64,000 nt of DNA from the NCBI GenBank assembly GCA_902798915.1, contig CADBYM010000002.1, positions 124,001 through 188,000 of the forward strand. Direction: 5' to 3'. The translations under genes were made by a program, and so were the position numbers. Source of the stretch: an uncultured Coriobacteriaceae bacterium (GTDB lineage Bacteria; Actinomycetota; Coriobacteriia; Coriobacteriales; Atopobiaceae). Shown in pieces: positions 27,528 to 35,885 of this stretch. How positions within the stretch are numbered: position 1 is the first letter of the stretch; the number at the start of each line of letters is the position of its first letter. The notes beneath the pieces are model-generated. The model did not search any database and was not told the origin of the DNA. It saw only the letters and a list, made by a program, of their open reading frames with translations.

Positions 27528-27920
27528 CTAATACATAAGAGAGCCGCCATTGGTCCACTCTCCGGTTTTCTCGATCTTGAAGCGCCAGAACTGACGCAGT
27601 TCCGAGATTCCCGCCCCCGAGCGAAAGGCTTCGTGTGTGACCTGGGGATAGCCCCTCTCTTCCAACCAGAGATTCGCATACTCGGGACCGAAGTTCGTAT
27701 ACAAAAACTGCACCATGGCGAGCGCGTCCTTGGCCTCCTCCATCGTTGCAGGCGCATTCCATCCGCCGCCGCTCATGGCGTCGAGCTCACCTTCGGAGAA
27801 CTCCGCCCCGTCGCGCGAAACGCCAAAGGCCTCGTCGATGATGCGCAACTTCTCCTCAGGGGTCTGCGCCCGCTCGATACGTCGCTGCTGGTCCTCGGTG
27901 AGGTTGAGTTCGTAATCCAT
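27528..27920 (-). CDS. Nif11-like leader protein with long C-terminal region (RiPP-precursor-like)
   Basis: The 130-residue product starts with a helical, charged leader (LTEDQQRRIERAQTPEEKLR) that ends in FSEGELDAMSGGG at residues 41-53, the double-glycine ending typical of Nif11-type RiPP leaders. The part after the glycines (about 77 residues) has no Cys and few Ser/Thr, unlike normal cores, and ends GEWTNGGSLMY. No modification enzyme, peptidase or exporter is nearby. It may be an orphan precursor, a degenerate bacteriocin or a stand-alone Nif11-family protein. ATG at 27920 follows AAGGGAAGC; the longer frame upstream has no RBS. Confidence 0.6.
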   Translation of the reverse strand: MDYELNLTEDQQRRIERAQTPEEKLRIIDEAFGVSRDGAEFSEGELDAMSGGGWNAPATMEEAKDALAMVQFLYTNFGPEYANLWLEERGYPQVTHEAFRSGAGISELRQFWRFKIEKTGEWTNGGSLMY

Positions 27921-28069
27921 GGCTGCTTCCCTTCTTGGCCGTCCGAGCGTCCATCTCTTCTTGACGCAAGTGGTACGCACGATGCGGCGAAGCGTCTCAT
28001 GAGAATTGCCAAAAAACCAAGCCCGGGAATGGCGATGCAAAGAACCCCTCCCGCTGGTGATGTCCGCGC

Positions 28070-30523
28070 CTATGTCCGCTTGATCAACCACGTCTCGGCC
28101 ACGGCCGCATCGAGCGGTGGGGAATAATAGTAGCCTTGGATGTAGTCGATCTCGAGCTTTCTTGCCAGCTCGATCTGGACTGCGTCCTCAACGCCCTCGG
28201 CCACCACGCGCTTGCCGAGGCCATGGATGAAGCTCACGAGGGACTCGAGGTAGTGCTCGCTTCCCGGCTGCAGGTGGCTGTCGTTCACGGACTTGTCCAG
28301 CTTGATGTAGTCCATGGGATAGTCGCTCACGGCGCTCAGGGTGGAGTAGCCCGTGCCGTAATCGTCGAGTGCCAGCTGCATCCCGACCTCGTGGACCTCC
28401 GAGAAGAACCGCCGGGCCCTCTTGTCGTCGAAGGACCCGCTCTCCGTGACCTCGAGCTTGATGAGATTTGCGGGCATTTGCGCCTCGTCCAAGAGCCCCT
28501 TGAGCCAGGCACAGTACTCGGTGTCCTTGAGCTGGATGGGCGAGTAATTGATCGATACCGACGGTACCTCAAAGCCCGCGTCTCTCCAGACCCTCATCTG
28601 CTCGACAACCTTCTTGGTTACGATGCGGTCGATCTGAATGATGAGGCCGACGCCTTCCGCCACGGGAATGAACTCGTTCGGGTAGTAGAGGTCATCCTTA
28701 AAACGGCACAGAGCCTCGAATCCGTGCAGCCTCCCGCTCGCCAGATCAATCTGGGGCTGGTAGACCACCCTGAAGCTCTCCTCGGCGATCGCACAATCCA
28801 GCGAGCTGATGATCTGACGCTTACCGTCAATCTTCTCCCGCATCTGGGAACTGTAGTATGCGTAGCGGCTGCGTCCTCTCGACTCCTTGGCCTCGTAGAG
28901 GGCTAGGTCGGCATCGGTCATGAGCTCCTCGAGGGTCTGGTTCCCATCGCGGACGACGATGCCGGCCGAACAGGAAATCTCAATCGATTGGTCGTCGGCC
29001 TCGACCGGCTCGTGCGTAAGCCTGATCACTTCGTCGAACAGCCCGCACTCTTGGGAGATGTCACCATCGAACAGAACCAGGAACTCATCTGCACCATAAC
29101 GGACGCACCTGAGCTCAGGCAGACCGCGCAGGCGATCCGCCAGGGTCTTGATTACCACATCCCCCCTGCCGTAGCCATAGACCTCGTTGATGAAGCGGAA
29201 GCCGTCGATGTCGATGAGGGCGACTGAGCCGACGGCCCGCCTCCCGTGCAGCTGCCTGGCGGCGTTTCGGTTGGGCAGGTCGGTCAGGGAGTCATGGTAG
29301 TGGCGGTAGTAGAGGTCCCTCTCGCTCCTCCGCGACTTGAGAAACTCCAACACGAGGAAGAGTATCAGGCAGACGAAGCCCAAAAAGACGTAGGACAAGG
29401 GTTGCAGGATGGCCCCGTAACTCTCCATGAGGTTCGAGTCGCCGCCCAGGACGATGGAATTGTCTGGCAACTGGGAGTTCTTGATGTCGAAGCGCTTGAG
29501 CTGCTGGTAGTCGAAGACGTACTCCGTGGCAGATTCGCTTGCCAAGTTGATATCGGAGGGCGCTTTGCCGTTCAGGATGTCGATGGCCATCTGCCCGGCA
29601 TCGATGCCGAACTTCGTGAAGTCGAGAAAGCCGCTACAGAGGGCCCCATTGCCCACGCCTCCCGTGCTCACCCGAAAGACCGGGCGCGGACAGTTGCCAG
29701 CCAGGAGCCGGCACACGTCATCAATCGTGTAGACCTTACCATCCCGGTCCCTGAATGCGTCGAGCTCGAAGACAATGGTGTTGTCCTCGAGCTCCTCCAT
29801 CTTTCGCAGGAACTCTTCCTCATTCAGATGGGAGAGGTTAACGATCTGGAATTCGTGGCCGGGGAACAGGGGCATCATCTGTTCGAGGGACACAACATCC
29901 GCTTTGCCGGTCTCAGTGTCGTCCACGATGCAAACGAAGGTGTCGCACGCGTCGAAGATGTCTGCCGCAGCCCTAAAGACATCGGCCATATTCGACTGCT
30001 CGGGGATGCCGGTCGCCCATCCCTCCTCATGGACCTTGCGGGCGTGGTCGATGTCGTTGATGCCGAGGAAGACGACGGGCGTCCCCTCAAAGAGGTCGTC
30101 GCGGTGCTCCTCGGCGAAGTTGAGCGCCGCATCGTCCCCGACGATGAGCACCTCGTAGGTATGCGACTCGAGCTTGTGGCGCAGGAGTCGCTCGAAGAGG
30201 GCCTGGGCCTCGTCATCGGCATTGTTCTTCATGTCCATGTATTCGGTGTCAAGCAGAACCTCCGTCCCCTCGAACACCTTGCTGATGCCGTCCCACTGCA
30301 AGGGCACAGAGAAGTGCGACTGGCTGTAGGACGAGAGGAAGAGAACGGCGTGCTGCCGTCTGTCCCGCAGCGACGCGCGCACCATGGACCCGTCGTTGTC
30401 GGCCAGGGTCTTGTACAGACCGTAGAGGCGGCTTACGCCCACGAGCATGAGCGCTACGGAGAGCACGGCCAGAATACTCAACACGACCCGGGACACAATG
30501 CTCGAACGCATCGTCTTATCCAT
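28070..30523 (-). CDS. Membrane GGDEF-EAL protein with periplasmic substrate-binding-like sensor
   Basis: The 817-residue product has a first membrane helix (9-30), a ~330-residue outside domain that resembles ABC-type binding proteins (AVLFLSSYSQSHFSVPLQWD), a second helix (about 368-392), then GGDEF and EAL domains. The GGDEF signature is degenerate, GADEF near residue 477. The EAL domain keeps EAL (about 602), NYSP, EVTES, DDYGTGYS, KLDKS and AEGVED, so c-di-GMP phosphodiesterase activity is likely. It probably turns ligand binding into c-di-GMP breakdown. ATG at 30523 follows AAGGGGG. Confidence 0.88.
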   Translation of the reverse strand: MDKTMRSSIVSRVVLSILAVLSVALMLVGVSRLYGLYKTLADNDGSMVRASLRDRRQHAVLFLSSYSQSHFSVPLQWDGISKVFEGTEVLLDTEYMDMKNNADDEAQALFERLLRHKLESHTYEVLIVGDDAALNFAEEHRDDLFEGTPVVFLGINDIDHARKVHEEGWATGIPEQSNMADVFRAAADIFDACDTFVCIVDDTETGKADVVSLEQMMPLFPGHEFQIVNLSHLNEEEFLRKMEELEDNTIVFELDAFRDRDGKVYTIDDVCRLLAGNCPRPVFRVSTGGVGNGALCSGFLDFTKFGIDAGQMAIDILNGKAPSDINLASESATEYVFDYQQLKRFDIKNSQLPDNSIVLGGDSNLMESYGAILQPLSYVFLGFVCLILFLVLEFLKSRRSERDLYYRHYHDSLTDLPNRNAARQLHGRRAVGSVALIDIDGFRFINEVYGYGRGDVVIKTLADRLRGLPELRCVRYGADEFLVLFDGDISQECGLFDEVIRLTHEPVEADDQSIEISCSAGIVVRDGNQTLEELMTDADLALYEAKESRGRSRYAYYSSQMREKIDGKRQIISSLDCAIAEESFRVVYQPQIDLASGRLHGFEALCRFKDDLYYPNEFIPVAEGVGLIIQIDRIVTKKVVEQMRVWRDAGFEVPSVSINYSPIQLKDTEYCAWLKGLLDEAQMPANLIKLEVTESGSFDDKRARRFFSEVHEVGMQLALDDYGTGYSTLSAVSDYPMDYIKLDKSVNDSHLQPGSEHYLESLVSFIHGLGKRVVAEGVEDAVQIELARKLEIDYIQGYYYSPPLDAAVAETWLIKRT

Positions 30524-30642
30524 GACAGCCCCCTTCCCCATACCGTGGACTGTCTTCATATTACACGGGTTATGGATATGTTTGCTGAAATAGATAGGGT
30601 TTGCTCGGTGAAATAGCCGCGCGGCGCACGAGAGCGGAGCGT

Positions 30643-30748
30643 GGAACAGGGTGGAACAGGGGACGGGTTTTTCGTTCTGGAACAGGGGACGGGTTTTTCG
30701 TTCAACCCCTGCCGGCCCTCGATATGGTTCCAAGGGAGATGCCCGTCA
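30643..30748 (-). repeat. REP cluster with remnant of the RAYT gene 3' end
   Basis: GGAACAGG(GGAC) occurs at 30643, 30653 and 30679, twice followed by GGGTTTTTCGTTC. From 30701 to 30748 the sequence matches the last codons of the RAYT gene at 33903-33950 with four differences over 48 bases. The rest of a transposase is absent, so this is a REP unit plus a transposase tail. Confidence 0.85.
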
Positions 30749-30750
30749 TT

Positions 30751-31286
30751 CTAATCAATGGCGCCGCTGCCGAAGCCTTGGCCTGCGTCGTCGAGCGGGA
30801 GCCAGTCGATGACCTTCTTGATCTGAGCATCCCAGAAGTCCCACTCGTGGCCTCCGGGCTGCTCATCGTATGTCACGTCCACTCCGTCTCCTACGAGCTG
30901 GTCGCGGAAGGCGCGCGTGCTCTCTAAGAAGCCGTCCTCGGTCCCACGGGTCAAGTTAATCGCGCGCATGATTCGCGGTAGCTCTTCTCCCACGAAAGCG
31001 CCGTAATCGTTGAATGGTAGAAGGCTTTCCAAGTAGTACATGTTGTCGCACGACGGCATGACTACCGCCAGATTGCGCTCTTCTCCCAACACTGTACACG
31101 CGTGTTCGTGACCCAGTCAGTGTAGTCACCAAACATGCCGTGCAATAGGTAGAGCGTCTTGAACGGCTTATCAAACGATGCATATCGATGTGTCTTGGAG
31201 TCCACTTTGTCTGCAGGCAGTACGACGTTCACCGGAATAATGCGTGCCAGCGCGTTGGAGAAGTAGTTGGCCTGTATGAGTGCCAT
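30751..31286 (-). pseudogene. Esterase D-like (PF00756) pseudogene
   Basis: The first part (MALIQANYFSNALARIIPVNVVLP, to LYLLHGMFGDYTDWVTNT, split here) is the N-terminus of a putative esterase. Near 31085 the frame shifts and continues EERNLAVVMPSCDNMYY...EELPRIMRA. After that a deletion removes the GxSxG nucleophile segment; the tail (DVTYDEQPGGHEWDFWD) resumes with the family's catalytic His region. It cannot make a working enzyme. Its 3' end abuts the REP cluster, which may mark the damage. Confidence 0.8.
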
Positions 31287-31339
31287 CGTCATTTCTCCCA
31301 TCATTTCGTGATACAACAAATTCCATATTATCGAGTGTG

Positions 31340-31600
31340 CAGGGGGACCGTAAGAAGCAACTGACCACCGGGGTAGCCAGTGGCTTTTTGTTCGCAGCTC
31401 TCGCTGCGATGCCGCGGTTGCGGCAGGGCTGCGGGCATCGGTACCCTACTGGGCGATCCTGCTCGCATCCTCCCGGCTGCGTACGTACTTCCTTACGGTC
31501 GCCTCGGCCCCCGTCCCCGAGAGCGAGCCGTGCTCGCGGCAGCACCATCGTAGGGCGGAGGTCCAGATGTCACGACTATGTCCTGGCAAGCCAGCTATCG
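31340..31600 (-). mobile_element. Probable IS200/IS605-like remnant
   Basis: On the minus strand a short frame ends ATVRKYVRSREDASRIAQ, resembling the C-terminus of an IS200-type transposase. About 60 bases beyond its stop lies a hairpin (CCACTGG with CCGGTGG, 31383-31365) like those at the ends of this family. No full transposase is present. The GDSL gene reads its last codons into this remnant. Low to moderate certainty. Confidence 0.35.
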
Positions 31601-32265
31601 CACCGCAGGTGGAGCCTGTGAGTTTCTTCTCCCGCCAAGCACGCGGCAAAGACCTTCGCAAGCTCTTCGTTTCCAGTCGCGTTCGGATGAATCCCGTCCA
31701 CGAACCACTCCGGATGGTCTTTCGTCTTCTCATACATGTCGATGAGGGGGATGCCCATGTCTTTCGCAACGCTCCTCACGATGGGAGCAATCTCGCTTTC
31801 TATCGTGCCATTGCTGACACCAAATCCCCTCTCCCCCTCCCAAAACACTCTTGGGGGCGTGGCAAGACACACCTTGGGGGCGCTGTCCAAATCGATGTAT
31901 GTCTGGACAAAGTCTCTCAGCTCCGGACCAAATCGCTCGGCATCCCAGTTATTCCACTTGCTGTCGTTGGAACCGAGCATGATGATATAAATCTCCGAAT
32001 TAGCACGGATGGATTCGTCGTACATGCAGTGCGACATGTAGGGCTCATCACCCTCCTTGAGAAGCGTCTTTCCACAGACGCCATAGTTGAGTGCTTGGTA
32101 TCCATCGCCCATCATCCGTTCGAGATATGACGGATACGTATGCTCTTTCGTCATCTCGGTGGCCCAGACGCCGTAGCCAAACGTGATGCTGTCGCCAACG
32201 CAGGCCACATGGGTCACTCCCTCTTTGATCTGGGGGATGGTTGGGTTCACTATCTCGGCGATCAT
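31576..32265 (-). CDS. SGNH/GDSL hydrolase
   Basis: The 229-residue product has the SGNH blocks: GDSITFGYG (Ser nucleophile), GVCGKT (Gly), LGSND (Asn) and DGIHPNATG (Asp/His). It is a cytoplasmic esterase, likely acting on acetyl or acyl esters of sugars, with no signal peptide. The C-terminal ~15 residues run into an IS-like remnant and are probably not native. ATG follows GAGGAG. It lies near an esterase pseudogene and a DUF4143 gene but shows no clear operon link. Confidence 0.85.
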   Translation of the reverse strand: MIAEIVNPTIPQIKEGVTHVACVGDSITFGYGVWATEMTKEHTYPSYLERMMGDGYQALNYGVCGKTLLKEGDEPYMSHCMYDESIRANSEIYIIMLGSNDSKWNNWDAERFGPELRDFVQTYIDLDSAPKVCLATPPRVFWEGERGFGVSNGTIESEIAPIVRSVAKDMGIPLIDMYEKTKDHPEWFVDGIHPNATGNEELAKVFAACLAGEETHRLHLRCDSWLART

Positions 32266-32399
32266 GGCAGACTCCTCTTCACTAGGCTCGTTAGCGCCTT
32301 TGCAATGTCAAAGCTTGGAATCAAACGCGTTCAACAAAACCTCGCCTTTTCCAGTGAGCTCGGTCTCGTCGCATTGTCCACGGCCTCGCTACACTGCTC

Positions 32400-33740
32400 T
32401 CAGGCATCGAGAAGCCATCTCCAGGCAGGAACCTGTCTCACCCGCATACCGTCTCGCTCGTGATACGCCTCGTCGCCCTCGAGTGTCACGAGCAAGCTCT
32501 CCTCGGTGCCCGCCTCGCGCATTCCCTGCCAGAGTGCCCGCAGCTCCCGCGAGAGTGTCCTCTCGTCGGACACGTCGGCGCTCACCTGGCACAGCTCGAA
32601 GAGGTCCCCCATCAGGGCGTCGCCCACCACGAAGTCCACCTCGAAGCCGCCAGCTTTCGTGCGGTACGAACAGACCGAGTCGGCGCGTCCCAGCCCCGTG
32701 CGACGCCGGAGCTCGAGGTATACGGCGTCCTCGAGCCGCTGTCCGAGCGCGTTGGAGTTGGCTCTGGCAGAGGCGAGCGCCAGCCCGGGGTCGATCGCAT
32801 ACACCTTTGGCATGCTCGTGGTAGCTTCTGCCAGTGAATAGCTAAACTCCCTGACGAAGAACACGAGGTAGGCCTCTTCGAAGTAGGCCATGAGGTCGCC
32901 TATCGTCTCCCGGCTCGTCCCCAGCCCTGCCGCCCGCAGGTCCCCCTCCACCCTACGCGCGGAAAAGGGCATCGCGTTTGTCGCAAGGATGCGGCGCGCT
33001 AGAGCAGCCGCCACCCTCGGCCGCCCCACGTCGTGGCGCTCCACAACGTCGCGCGACACGACACGCTCCGCGTATGCCTGCAGAAGCGCAACGGCCTGTG
33101 CCCTGGGCAGGCCGTGCGTAGCAGGAAAACCGCCTGCTGCCAAATACATCGCCACCTCGCGCTGCAAGGCGACGCGCTCCTCCATGGAGGGACAAGCGGC
33201 GTTAACGCCCGGCATGAAGGCCGCGACGTGCTCAGCAAAGGAAAACGGCAGAAGCTCGAAGTCTATGGCGCGACCCCTGAACTCGGTGGAGATCTCTCGT
33301 GACAGCATTTGCGAGGACGAACCCGTGACGTAGATCGTGGCCCTCATGGTGTCTACCACGCGACGTAGCCACGGACCCCAGTTATTCATCTCCTGTATCT
33401 CATCAAAGAGGAGATAGACACCGCGAGCAAGTGCGCCACGATGGAGCGACTCGAACGCCTCGATGACCTGGTCCCCCGTCCTTGACGTCACGGGCGTCAA
33501 GCGGTCGTCCTCGAAATTGAAGTAGCATATCTGGTCCATGGGTACACCAGAGTCCAAGAGCGTGCGAATCTCTTGGAAGAGTCGGTAGCTCTTGCCGGAG
33601 CGTCTCATTCCGACGACGACCTTCACGAGATTGCCGATGCGGGGGATGAGCGGCTCTCCCAGGTCGAGTGAGCGCGTGTGTATAGGCTCGTAGTCCTCCA
33701 AACGGAAGCCCGAGAGCTTCTCGAGGATAATAGCATCCAT
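32400..33740 (-). CDS. AAA ATPase with DUF4143 domain
   Basis: The 446-residue product is an AAA_14/DUF4143 protein: Walker A GMRRSGKSY, Walker B YLLFDEIQE, and a sensor-like VTGSSSQML. The C-terminal half holds FEVDFVVGD, a PD-(D/E)xK-like nuclease remnant frequent in this family. Function is poorly known; such genes are scattered, often horizontally spread. A 13-bp imperfect inverted repeat (33762-33775/33785-33798) lies upstream. A second, broken AAA ATPase of a related type is at 39502. Confidence 0.88.
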   Translation of the reverse strand: MDAIILEKLSGFRLEDYEPIHTRSLDLGEPLIPRIGNLVKVVVGMRRSGKSYRLFQEIRTLLDSGVPMDQICYFNFEDDRLTPVTSRTGDQVIEAFESLHRGALARGVYLLFDEIQEMNNWGPWLRRVVDTMRATIYVTGSSSQMLSREISTEFRGRAIDFELLPFSFAEHVAAFMPGVNAACPSMEERVALQREVAMYLAAGGFPATHGLPRAQAVALLQAYAERVVSRDVVERHDVGRPRVAAALARRILATNAMPFSARRVEGDLRAAGLGTSRETIGDLMAYFEEAYLVFFVREFSYSLAEATTSMPKVYAIDPGLALASARANSNALGQRLEDAVYLELRRRTGLGRADSVCSYRTKAGGFEVDFVVGDALMGDLFELCQVSADVSDERTLSRELRALWQGMREAGTEESLLVTLEGDEAYHERDGMRVRQVPAWRWLLDA

Positions 33741-33814
33741 GTATGATCCTAATCTGGTAGTGTTTCTCTACCAATTACTGTAATATTGGCAGAGAAACTC
33801 GTCAAGATTCGAAA

Positions 33815-33904
33815 GGAACAGGGGACGAAGGGGGACAGTGGAATAGGGGACTGGAACAGGGGACGTGGAACAGGGGACGCGGGAACAGGGGACGGGGTTT
33901 TCGT
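33815..33904 (-). repeat. REP cluster at the 3' side of the RAYT gene
   Basis: GGAACAGGGGAC or close variants occur at 33815, 33840, 33853, 33867 and 33882, about 14 bases apart, the last followed by GGGGTTTTCGTTC. The array touches the transposase stop codon. The orientation is inverted relative to the cluster at 34788-34873, so the repeats flank the gene as inverted copies. Confidence 0.88.
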
Positions 33905-34660
33905 TCAACCCCTGCCAGCCCTCGATATGGTTCCGAGTGAGATACCCGTCAAGCGTTGTATTTGCCTCACGCTCAGCCCCGCTTCCTTGAGCGTCGCGAG
34001 GCCCTGGTCCCGCTCCGCCCTGGCCCTTCCGCCAAGCGAAGCCGCCACCCCCTCACCAAGCAGGTTGTCTGCCATGGCCCGTGCTTCCTCGTCGCCGATG
34101 CCGCGCCTAGGCAGCTCAGCCATGTCTAGGCACCTCTCGTCACCGTGATCCGCGGCATGGAACGAGCGGAATTGCCCGACCCCACCGAACACTCCGAGGA
34201 CGAACTCCGGATTCACATGCTCGGCGCCACCGCAATACTCGCGATAGCTGCTCCATCGGTAACCGAGGCCGCCGAGCCTCGCCTTGACAGGATTCTCGTG
34301 GATGTATCGAACGACGGCCATGAGATACTCTTCCGTATCTACGGGCTCGCTTTCGAACCTGCCGCCGAACAGAGCCCCATCGTGGCGATGGACCCTGTTG
34401 AAATAGCCAGCGTACCCCGTCTGGAGGCGATGCATCAGCTTCTTGAGGCCATCGAGGGACGCGCTGACAAGAAGGTGAAAGTGATTGTCCAGAAGGCACC
34501 AGGCGAGCAGCGTCCCGTGCATCTCCGCCAGCAGGTCGTCCAATCGATGCATGAAGAAGGCACGGTCGGAGTCATCTTCAAAAATGATCTGCCTCCCCTC
34601 GCCTCGGTTCATAACATGATATATAGACGACGCGCTCTGCTTGCGTGCGGTTCTCGGCAT
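33905..34660 (-). CDS. REP-associated tyrosine transposase (RAYT, Y1/HUH superfamily)
   Basis: The 251-residue product has the Y1_Tnp fold: IYHVMNRGEGRQIIF, the HUH motif NHFHLL (H60, H62) and the YLMAVVRYIHENPVKA block holding the candidate catalytic tyrosine (Y112 or Y119). The C-terminal ~40 residues form a helix-turn-helix-like tail (SVRQIQRLTGISLGTISRA) found in long RAYTs. ATG at 34660 follows GGGAGG. Inverted REP clusters on both sides support a working or recent REP-mobilising gene. tRNA-Phe lies 285 bases upstream. Confidence 0.92.
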   Translation of the reverse strand: MPRTARKQSASSIYHVMNRGEGRQIIFEDDSDRAFFMHRLDDLLAEMHGTLLAWCLLDNHFHLLVSASLDGLKKLMHRLQTGYAGYFNRVHRHDGALFGGRFESEPVDTEEYLMAVVRYIHENPVKARLGGLGYRWSSYREYCGGAEHVNPEFVLGVFGGVGQFRSFHAADHGDERCLDMAELPRRGIGDEEARAMADNLLGEGVAASLGGRARAERDQGLATLKEAGLSVRQIQRLTGISLGTISRAGRG

Positions 34661-34787
34661 CGTGCACCTCCCGGTCCCAAACACATGGGCGGACATTGTA
34701 CAACTTGCGCCCTCGGCTGGGTTCGGGGCGACACCCCTTGTCCATGTGGGGGATTATGCCAAGGGAGGACCGATGCCCCACATGTTT

Positions 34788-34873
34788 GGAACAAATAACC
34801 CGTCCCCTGTTCCATGTTCCATGTTCATAACCCGTCCCCTGTTCCATGGAACAAAAAACCCGTCCCCCGTTCC
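34788..34873 (-). repeat. REP cluster at the 5' side of the RAYT gene
   Basis: Units at 34788-34813, 34823-34845 and 34848-34873 share the core AACCCGTCCCCTGTTCC. Two are 26 bases long with GGAAC and GTTCC termini, able to fold as imperfect hairpins. Confidence 0.88.
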
Positions 34874-34901
34874 ACCCGGGTGAACAGACTTCGGAGCTAA
34901 C

Positions 34902-34933
34902 AAAAAAGGTCAACCAAATACCATGGTTGACCT
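34902..34933 (-). terminator. Intrinsic terminator of tRNA-Phe
   Basis: On the minus strand AGGTCAACCA (34933-34924) pairs with TGGTTGACCT (34916-34907) and TTTTT follows. It lies 12 bases after the tRNA 3' end. Confidence 0.85.
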
Positions 34934-34944
34934 CGTGAAATGTC

Positions 34945-35020
34945 TGGTGGCTGGGAAGGGAGTCGAACCCCTGACACAGGGATTTTCAGTCCCCTGCTCT
35001 ACCAACTGAGCTACCCAGCC
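34945..35020 (-). tRNA. tRNA-Phe (GAA)
   Basis: The minus strand gives a 76-base cloverleaf: acceptor GGCTGGG/CCCAGCC, D loop AGCTCAGTTGGTAGAGC, anticodon loop CTGAAAA with GAA, and T loop GGTTCGACTCC. The CCA end is encoded. A strong promoter and terminator flank it. Confidence 0.97.
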
Positions 35021-35043
35021 CTTTGCTGTTTTCAAGCCTGTTC

Positions 35044-35071
35044 ATAATAACAAACCACGCCGGCTTGTCAA
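35044..35071 (-). promoter_or_regulatory. Promoter of tRNA-Phe
   Basis: On the minus strand TTGACA (35071-35066), a 16-base spacer and TATTAT (35049-35044) with an extended -10 TG. The start would fall about 17 bases before the tRNA. Confidence 0.8.
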
Positions 35072-35133
35072 CGGATTTGTTTGCAATGTGGAGAAATTGC
35101 AAATAAGCTCCCTTGCGTACCAGAATCATGACC

Positions 35134-35466
35134 TCAGCGGAAACCATACATACCTCGCACCAGGCCCATGATCCTGCGCATGGTAGTGTCGGACGCATAT
35201 CCCACGAAGCGATAGCCACGCTGATCTACGTCGATATTACGCGCCATCTCCACGCAGGCAAATCCATGTAAGCCTGCATCGCTGACGGGCACATGCAAAG
35301 GGTAGCCCGAGTCTGTGGACTGCACGGGAACTACCCCGACAAGCGATGATCGCGAATTAAAGCCCCAATCGGTGATTACAATCGCTGGCCTTGGCTTTGC
35401 CGGCTCATGACCAACAGACGGATTGAAGTCCACCTCAATGATGTCGCCCTGCTCCAGTGCACTCAT
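35134..35466 (-). CDS. mazF: MazF/PemK family toxin (endoribonuclease)
   Basis: The 110-residue product has the MazF core GDIIEVDFNPSVGHEPAKPRPAIVI (shown here in parts: GDIIEVDFNP, RPAIVITDW) and the later VVPVQSTDSGYP strand. MazF toxins cut mRNA or tRNA at short sites. The start ATG overlaps the antitoxin stop by four bases (ATGA), the usual coupling. Length is normal and no disabling change is seen. Confidence 0.9.
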   Translation of the reverse strand: MSALEQGDIIEVDFNPSVGHEPAKPRPAIVITDWGFNSRSSLVGVVPVQSTDSGYPLHVPVSDAGLHGFACVEMARNIDVDQRGYRFVGYASDTTMRRIMGLVRGMYGFR

Positions 35467-35780
35467 GCGACAATCTCGGCACCGACGTCCATCCCCCAGT
35501 CTGCCTCATGTGATACGTAGCCGCCCGCATACCCCTCGAATGCCTCATCCATTGAGACGAAGGGAGCGTCCCCGTAATTGCGATGCCCCTTCTCTGCAGA
35601 GCGTACGAGGAGGTACGGCCCTTCTGCATCCGCGCCGTACTCCAACACGAGTTCAGTGCCAATCCCGATATGCATCTCTTCGCATACAGTCTTTGGTATG
35701 CGGATAGCCTGCGAAGTACCCCATTTTTTGATACTTGTCGTACGTCGCGAGACAACGCGCGGATCATTCAGAATTGGCAT
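35463..35780 (-). CDS. mazE: MazE/AbrB-type antitoxin
   Basis: The 105-residue product has an AbrB/SpoVT swapped-hairpin DNA-binding N-terminus (SIKKWGTSQAIRIPKTV) and an acidic C-terminal tail (FVSMDEAFEGYAGGY) that would neutralise the toxin. It is translated just before mazF. ATG at 35780 follows GAGGGG. A perfect palindrome lies 20 bases upstream and is a probable autoregulatory site. Confidence 0.9.
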   Translation of the reverse strand: MPILNDPRVVSRRTTSIKKWGTSQAIRIPKTVCEEMHIGIGTELVLEYGADAEGPYLLVRSAEKGHRNYGDAPFVSMDEAFEGYAGGYVSHEADWGMDVGAEIVA

Positions 35781-35800
35781 GGCACTCCCCTCATCAAAGA

Positions 35801-35818
35801 GATATCTCTTGAGATATC
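35801..35818. promoter_or_regulatory. Probable MazE operator palindrome
   Basis: GATATCTC and GAGATATC are perfect inverted repeats around TT, 20 bases upstream of the mazE ATG. AbrB-type antitoxins autoregulate through such palindromes; the role is inferred. Confidence 0.55.
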
Positions 35819-35825
35819 CTATCAC

Positions 35826-35862
35826 AAAGCGCGTCAAGAGACACTCCCCCTTGACGCGCTTT
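35826..35862 (-). terminator. Terminator after ettA
   Basis: AAAGCGCGTCAAG (35826-35838) pairs perfectly with CTTGACGCGCTTT (35850-35862). It lies 24 bases beyond the ettA stop; only a short T-run follows. Confidence 0.65.
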
Positions 35863-35885
35863 GCAAATACGTGAGGATGCGCGCG

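Noticed and set aside
29246..30616. 456-codon open frame antisense to the GGDEF/EAL gene
   Set aside because: Mirror frame of motif-bearing gene, no start context.
33815..34873. CRISPR array
   Set aside because: Repeats are short, irregularly spaced, palindromic-ended and flank a RAYT gene; they are REP elements, with no spacers or cas genes.
34945..35020. Integrated element using tRNA-Phe as attachment site
   Set aside because: No integrase and no second copy of the tRNA 3' end were seen in the window.
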